Positions 34,196 through 37,361 of a stretch of 37,361 nt of DNA are shown here, one piece after another. The notes under the pieces were generated by a model, which did not search any database, had not been told where the DNA came from, and saw only the letters and a program-made list of their open reading frames with translations. The DNA comes from CAVQEK01 sp964596645. GTDB lineage: Bacteria; Bacteroidota; Bacteroidia; Cytophagales; Cyclobacteriaceae. The translations under genes were made by a program, and so were the position numbers. The stretch covers positions 1-37,361 of the forward strand of contig CAZQVB010000041.1 of assembly GCA_964596645.1 (NCBI GenBank). Direction: 5' to 3'. Position 1 is the stretch's first letter. Every line of letters begins with the position of its first letter.

Positions 34196-34806
34196 CATAC
34201 AAGTGGTTTCTGTTGATGACTTTTCTGTTCAGTGCTCGTCATGGAAGTGCACAGGAAGCCGAAGTACTTCCAAAACATGCCGTACAGGTAGCTCTGGGAG
34301 CATCATATTATATGGATCTTGTGGAGTGGGGGCCTGCTGTCACTGCACGATACACTTATTTTATAAATGATCGCCTAAGCTGGCATGCCTTTGCGGGTGG
34401 CACTGTACACAATGGCCTCGATACTGTGTACCACTGGAATAATGCAGGGGACCTGAAAGAAGGTGTAGTAGATTATACGAAGGCGGGCGTGCAAATTGGG
34501 GCGGGAATAGGGCGTAGTTTTTTGCGCAATGCACGACACAATTTCAGCGGTACGATAAGCATGATGGCGCGATATCAGTCTTCTTCATATCCATATGATT
34601 ACGGTTACTCCACCACCTATCCTTTTCAAGGTTTAAACATGAGACCCTTTCCAGCTCGAATCTTTACAGGAGGTTTAGTCTTATCAACTTCTTATGATTA
34701 TTCTTTTAAATTTGGGCTTTTTATTGGTGCAGAAGCCTGGCTGCAATACGAAACCAATCAGGATGCCCAGGCCATACTGTCTTTCATTGTCGGCAGGCGT
34801 TTATAA
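34192..34806 (+). CDS. Small outer-membrane beta-barrel protein
   Basis: A 204-residue protein with signal peptide (FLLMTFLFSARHGSAQ). The mature part shows alternating strands with aromatic girdle residues: VQVALGASYYMDLVEW, PAVTARYTYFINDRLSWHAFAGG, AGVQIGAGIGRSFLR, SGTISMMARYQSSS, GGLVLSTSYDYSFKFGLFIGAEAWLQYE and ILSFIVGRRL at the end. Such a pattern indicates an 8- or 10-stranded outer-membrane barrel, with a final strand though no C-terminal Phe. Start overlaps the preceding lipoprotein stop. No family was recognised. Confidence 0.7.
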   Translation: MTYKWFLLMTFLFSARHGSAQEAEVLPKHAVQVALGASYYMDLVEWGPAVTARYTYFINDRLSWHAFAGGTVHNGLDTVYHWNNAGDLKEGVVDYTKAGVQIGAGIGRSFLRNARHNFSGTISMMARYQSSSYPYDYGYSTTYPFQGLNMRPFPARIFTGGLVLSTSYDYSFKFGLFIGAEAWLQYETNQDAQAILSFIVGRRL

Positions 34807-35343
34807 TCCAGCAGGCGTGGCCATTTGCACCTCTTTCATTATTTCATTTCTCCCTCTATCATTGCGAGTTCATACGAATCAAACTACATGAGACAAAGCG
34901 ATGTCACGGCAATATCCCATCTACTGCAAGTGTGTAACTTGTGGTGAGAAACGTCAGTTTACGTCTTATTCAATAAAATGAATAGGTGATATACAGGATT
35001 ATTAGAAGTTACGCTGCGCTAAACTTGCGGCAGGCGTGGGTTACCAGTGCGGAGATGAAATTGTGAGCTTCTATCATGCGAAGAAAGCCGCTACAGATAT
35101 TAAAGACGGGATTATCCTTGGTTGGATGATAAAAATTGGGGTGACTTGATCATTAACATAATGGGGATGACCGTGCTAGAAAACACGACCCGGAGCGGGG
35201 TCTGGGGGATGGTTGAGTTTGGATAACTTGCGTGCAAGCAGGGTTAAAAATTTGTAAAAGCCTAAAATGCATGATAGCTGGTGTCTAACCCTGTATCTTT
35301 ATCGTGATTTTTGATTTAAAGCAGCATTTCTAAAAAGCCTTCA
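34807..35343. other. 537-nt intergenic region with repeat and a possible gene remnant
   Basis: The left third carries repeat copy B (listed separately). Behind it, from GTG 35036 to TGA 35149, a 37-codon frame follows the second hairpin with YQCGDEIVSFYHAKKAATDIKDG; it has no recognisable family and may be a decayed gene end. The stretch 35150-35343 before the antiporter gene contains no ORF that I can support. TATCTTTA near 35298 resembles a -7 box, without a convincing -33 partner. Confidence 0.45.
34921..35030. repeat. Palindromic dispersed repeat, copy B
   Basis: First hairpin at 34923-34945 (ACTGCAAGTG with AACTTGTGGT), then GAGAAACGTCAGTTTACGTC to 34972, which is almost identical to copy C for about 54 nt. 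The second hairpin at 35006-35026 pairs AAGTT with AACTT around CGCTGCGCT and ends CTTGCGGCAGG like the others. About 60 nt of unrelated sequence separates the two hairpins. Confidence 0.75.
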
Positions 35344-36813
35344 ATGAACATTACCATTGAAAACGTCATCCTCATTGGTTCAATCTTACTTCTTATAAGC
35401 GTTATTGTTGGAAAGACCAGCTACAGATTTGGCATTCCAACCCTTTTGCTCTTTTTATCTATTGGCATGCTTGCTGGATCAGAAGGCATCGGCGGCATCT
35501 ATTTCGACAATCCTGAAATAGCTCAGTTTATCGGTATCGTTTCACTTAATTTTATCCTCTTTTCCGGAGGGCTGGACACAAGCTGGAAGACGGTAAAACC
35601 GGTAATGAAAGTGGGGTTAAGCTTGTCCACATTAGGTGTGTTATTGACTGCTTTCGGATTGGGTTTTTTTGTCTACTTAATAACCGAATTCAGCTTATTT
35701 GAAAGCCTCCTTCTTGGAGCAATTGTTTCATCCACAGACGCCGCTGCTGTTTTTTCCATACTTAGAGGAAAGAATCTGGCGCTGAAAAAGAACCTCCGGC
35801 CAACTCTTGAGCTCGAGAGCGGTAGCAATGATCCGATGGCCTACGTACTGACAATTGCGTTCTTATCACTAGTAACACAACCAAATGATGGCATACTTTC
35901 CATTATCCTCTTTTTCTTCCAACAGATGACCATTGGTGGCGTTGCAGGATATCTCTTTGGCATAATTAGCAAGTGGGTCATTAATCGTATAAAACTTGAT
36001 TTCGAAGGGCTTTATCCGGTGCTCAGTATTGCCATGATGTTTATCACTTTTTCTGCTACTGATGCAGTCGGTGGCAATGGTTTCCTGGCCATTTACATTT
36101 GTTCGGTCTACTTAGGTAATCAGAACCTGATACACAAAAAAACGATCATGCGGATGTTTGATGGTCTTGCCTGGTTGATGCAGATCGTTTTGTTTCTGAC
36201 TTTGGGCTTATTGGTTTTTCCTTCCAAAATCCTCCCTTTCATCGGAATTGGTCTGTTGATCTCTCTGTTTCTGATCCTCGTAGCCCGGCCACTGGCAGTG
36301 TTCATCTCACTTGTGCCATTCAAGATGAAACTAAGACGCAGGTTTTATATTTCCTGGGTGGGATTGCGAGGTGCAGTACCGATCGTATTTGCCACTTATC
36401 CCTTGATTGCCGGGTTGGATAAAGCTGATGCAATTTTCAATATTGTATTCTTTGTGTCAGTTACTTCCGTGATAATACAGGGAACTACTTTGCCCATCGT
36501 GGCCAAATGGTTGCATGTAGGCTTACCCAAAAAGGCAAAACCTTTATCACCTACGGATGAGCTGCTATCCGAACACCCGAAAACTTTCTTGAGAGAAGTA
36601 AGACTCAAAGATGATAGCCCAGCTTTGGGACGTAAAATTGTGGAGTTGGATTTTCCTAAGAATGCCATTATTGCAATGATTGAACGTCGCGGTAACTATC
36701 TGACGCCAAATGGATCGACTGTGCTGGAAGTGGACGATAAATTGGTTGTGCTTATGGATAAAGCTGAAATTTTTGAAGAAGTAGAGCTTTCGCTGAATCA
36801 AAATCAGTCGTGA
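35344..36813 (+). CDS. CPA1-family K+/H+ antiporter with C-terminal RCK_C domain
   Basis: A 489-residue inner-membrane antiporter with 12-13 helices. Features: GIPTLLLFLSIGMLAGSEGIGG, FILFSGGLDTSWK, GAIVSSTDAAAVFSILRGKN with the ion-binding Asp-Ala motif, LELESGSNDPMAYVLT, and WVGLRGAVPIVFATYPL near 345. The ESGSNDP motif and the SSTDAAAVF motif match NhaP2/CvrA-type potassium/proton exchangers. From about 405 a cytoplasmic RCK_C (TrkA-C) domain follows: LREVRLKDDSPALGRKIVELDFP and STVLEVDDKLVVLMDKAEI. It sheds K+ in exchange for protons, in pH or osmotic control. It stands alone. Confidence 0.92.
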   Translation: MNITIENVILIGSILLLISVIVGKTSYRFGIPTLLLFLSIGMLAGSEGIGGIYFDNPEIAQFIGIVSLNFILFSGGLDTSWKTVKPVMKVGLSLSTLGVLLTAFGLGFFVYLITEFSLFESLLLGAIVSSTDAAAVFSILRGKNLALKKNLRPTLELESGSNDPMAYVLTIAFLSLVTQPNDGILSIILFFFQQMTIGGVAGYLFGIISKWVINRIKLDFEGLYPVLSIAMMFITFSATDAVGGNGFLAIYICSVYLGNQNLIHKKTIMRMFDGLAWLMQIVLFLTLGLLVFPSKILPFIGIGLLISLFLILVARPLAVFISLVPFKMKLRRRFYISWVGLRGAVPIVFATYPLIAGLDKADAIFNIVFFVSVTSVIIQGTTLPIVAKWLHVGLPKKAKPLSPTDELLSEHPKTFLREVRLKDDSPALGRKIVELDFPKNAIIAMIERRGNYLTPNGSTVLEVDDKLVVLMDKAEIFEEVELSLNQNQS

Positions 36814-36900
36814 TGGCGTATGGCTTATTCTGGCTACTCCTTGACAATGCGAATACCTGTAGCCACCATGCAGGGTAGGCGGATGGGCGATCCCCCCCAT

Positions 36901-37207
36901 CTACCGCAAGTTTGTAACTTGTGGTGAGAAACGTCAATTTAGGTCTTATTCAATGATCTTCCATACTGTCAATGGACGCGCGCGACACGCGCGTACGAGC
37001 GAGGGTTCCTCAACTCATTGAAAGTCCGGGCAGATGCCCTTTACTCTTTTAGGTCTTAGGATCGCTCCGCTTAACCTAAGACCAGTGAGGCAGTGGAAGC
37101 AGTCTGAACTTAATTGCTGGCACAAGTCGCGCTTACCCGCTAGGCCTGCGCCGGAAGACTTGCGCCAACGGCAAAACCACAAGTTACCGCTACGCTCAAA
37201 CTTGCGG
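36901..37207. repeat. Palindromic dispersed repeat, copy C, with additional hairpins
   Basis: The first hairpin at 36903-36925 (ACCGCAAGTT with AACTTGTGGT) continues with GAGAAACGTCAATTTAGGTC to 36954, nearly identical to copy B. Three further inverted repeats follow. At 37052-37060/37075-37083 GGTCTTAGG pairs exactly with CCTAAGACC around a loop with CGCTCCGCT. At 37119-37128/37157-37166 GGCACAAGTC pairs with GACTTGCGCC. At 37177-37185/37199-37207 CCACAAGTT pairs with AACTTGCGG around CGCTACGCT. Different stems share the same kind of loop. Confidence 0.75.
36976..36994. repeat. GC-rich inverted repeat
   Basis: ACGCGCG at 36976-36982 and CGCGCGT at 36988-36994 are exact inverted copies around a 5-nt loop (CGACA). 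It lies inside repeat copy C, between its first hairpin and the CGCTCCGCT hairpin. Confidence 0.6.
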
Positions 37208-37211
37208 CATT

Positions 37212-37337
37212 GGGGAAAAAGGATTCACGCAAGATGATCTGGAAAAAGCTACAGGGATCAATAAACGGCTGATTTCCCGCTATGAAAAAAATGACACCAT
37301 GCCCTATTAAGTGGCTACGAAATTTGACAGGTTGTAA
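37212..37337 (+). pseudogene. Decayed XRE-family helix-turn-helix gene
   Basis: In one frame the sequence reads FTQDDLEKATGINKRLISRY and then EKNDTMPY, the HTH of a Cro/C1-type regulator (helix 2 TQDDLEKATG, recognition helix NKRLISRYE). A TAA at 37308 stops it. The same frame continues VATKFDRL and a second TAA; in intact relatives helix 4 typically reads EVATKxA. There is no start codon or upstream helix 1: the frame runs directly out of the CGCTACGCT hairpin. So it is a gene fragment with at least one inactivating stop. Confidence 0.6.
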
Positions 37338-37361
37338 ATATAGTTTGTGATATTGAATTTT

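Larger units (their letters stand above)
36814..37361. other. 548-nt terminal region with repeats and a decayed gene
   Basis: No intact gene. It holds repeat copy C (36901-37207, listed separately), a GC-rich inverted repeat at 36976-36994, and a broken XRE gene at the right end. Frames reading through the palindromes on the minus strand exist but look like by-products of the repeats. Confidence 0.6.

Noticed and set aside
36565..36937. Minus-strand frames reading through repeat copy C
   Set aside because: They arise from the palindromic repeat and antisense of the antiporter end; no protein-like features.
1..37361. CRISPR array, prophage or complete insertion sequence
   Set aside because: No regularly spaced direct repeats, no phage structural genes and no transposase frame were seen.

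Overview
The window looks like a chromosomal segment of a Bacteroidota bacterium, most probably Cytophagia-like. It has moderate GC, many lipoproteins, a two-component regulator propeller/Y_Y_Y sensor kinase, an ECF sigma/anti-sigma pair, a CHAT-TPR protein, GH63, GntP and DUR3-like sodium symporters, and -7 boxes of the Bacteroidota type (TAnnTTTG). This taxonomic call rests on gene families and promoters only. One 10-N scaffold gap (28774-28783) shows it is a draft assembly.

Layout. 1-55: 5' part of a CAU-anticodon tRNA (minus strand). 158-1910: HAD phosphatase and M50 site-2 protease, overlapping. 1964-5394 (minus strand): seven-bladed lactonase, GNAT acetyltransferase, an AT-rich membrane gene and an AIM24-family protein. 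5564-9102: small secreted KTSC-like protein and a large propeller histidine kinase. 9178-10084: AT-rich patch with an orphan XRE regulator, a small membrane protein bracketed by an inverted octamer, and a tRNA-like fragment.

10154-18464 is the most interesting part. A MarR regulator is followed by a probable operon: small PD-(D/E)XK-like protein, FN3-like membrane-anchored protein, DUR3-like sodium:solute symporter, a 42-residue single-helix membrane peptide, an aspartate-transcarbamylase paralogue with a rebuilt acceptor site, a glutamine-hydrolysing asparagine-synthetase homologue, an M20 N-carbamoyl hydrolase and a cysteine hydrolase of the isochorismatase family. The four enzymes form two opposing pairs: put on or take off a carbamoyl group, and make or break an amide. 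I suggest a pathway for making and recycling, or importing and degrading, an N-carbamoylated (ureido) amide.

18663-23502: ECF sigma factor, TPR-bearing anti-sigma-like membrane protein and two tiny proteins with the same N-terminal motif, convergent with a 1006-residue TPR-CHAT putative protease with an intact His/Cys dyad. 23687-27167: SplB-like radical SAM protein and class A penicillin-binding protein, convergent. 27319-29645: lipoprotein sugar epimerase and GntP permease separated by a perfect hairpin. 29745-33362: lipoprotein and GH63 glucosidase. 33566-34806: lipoprotein/outer-membrane-barrel pair with overlapping stop and start. 35344-36813: CPA1 K+/H+ antiporter with RCK_C tail.

From 33382 to the end, the spaces between genes carry a dispersed palindromic repeat family whose hairpins share a CGCTnCGCT loop, together with a decayed XRE gene at the right edge.
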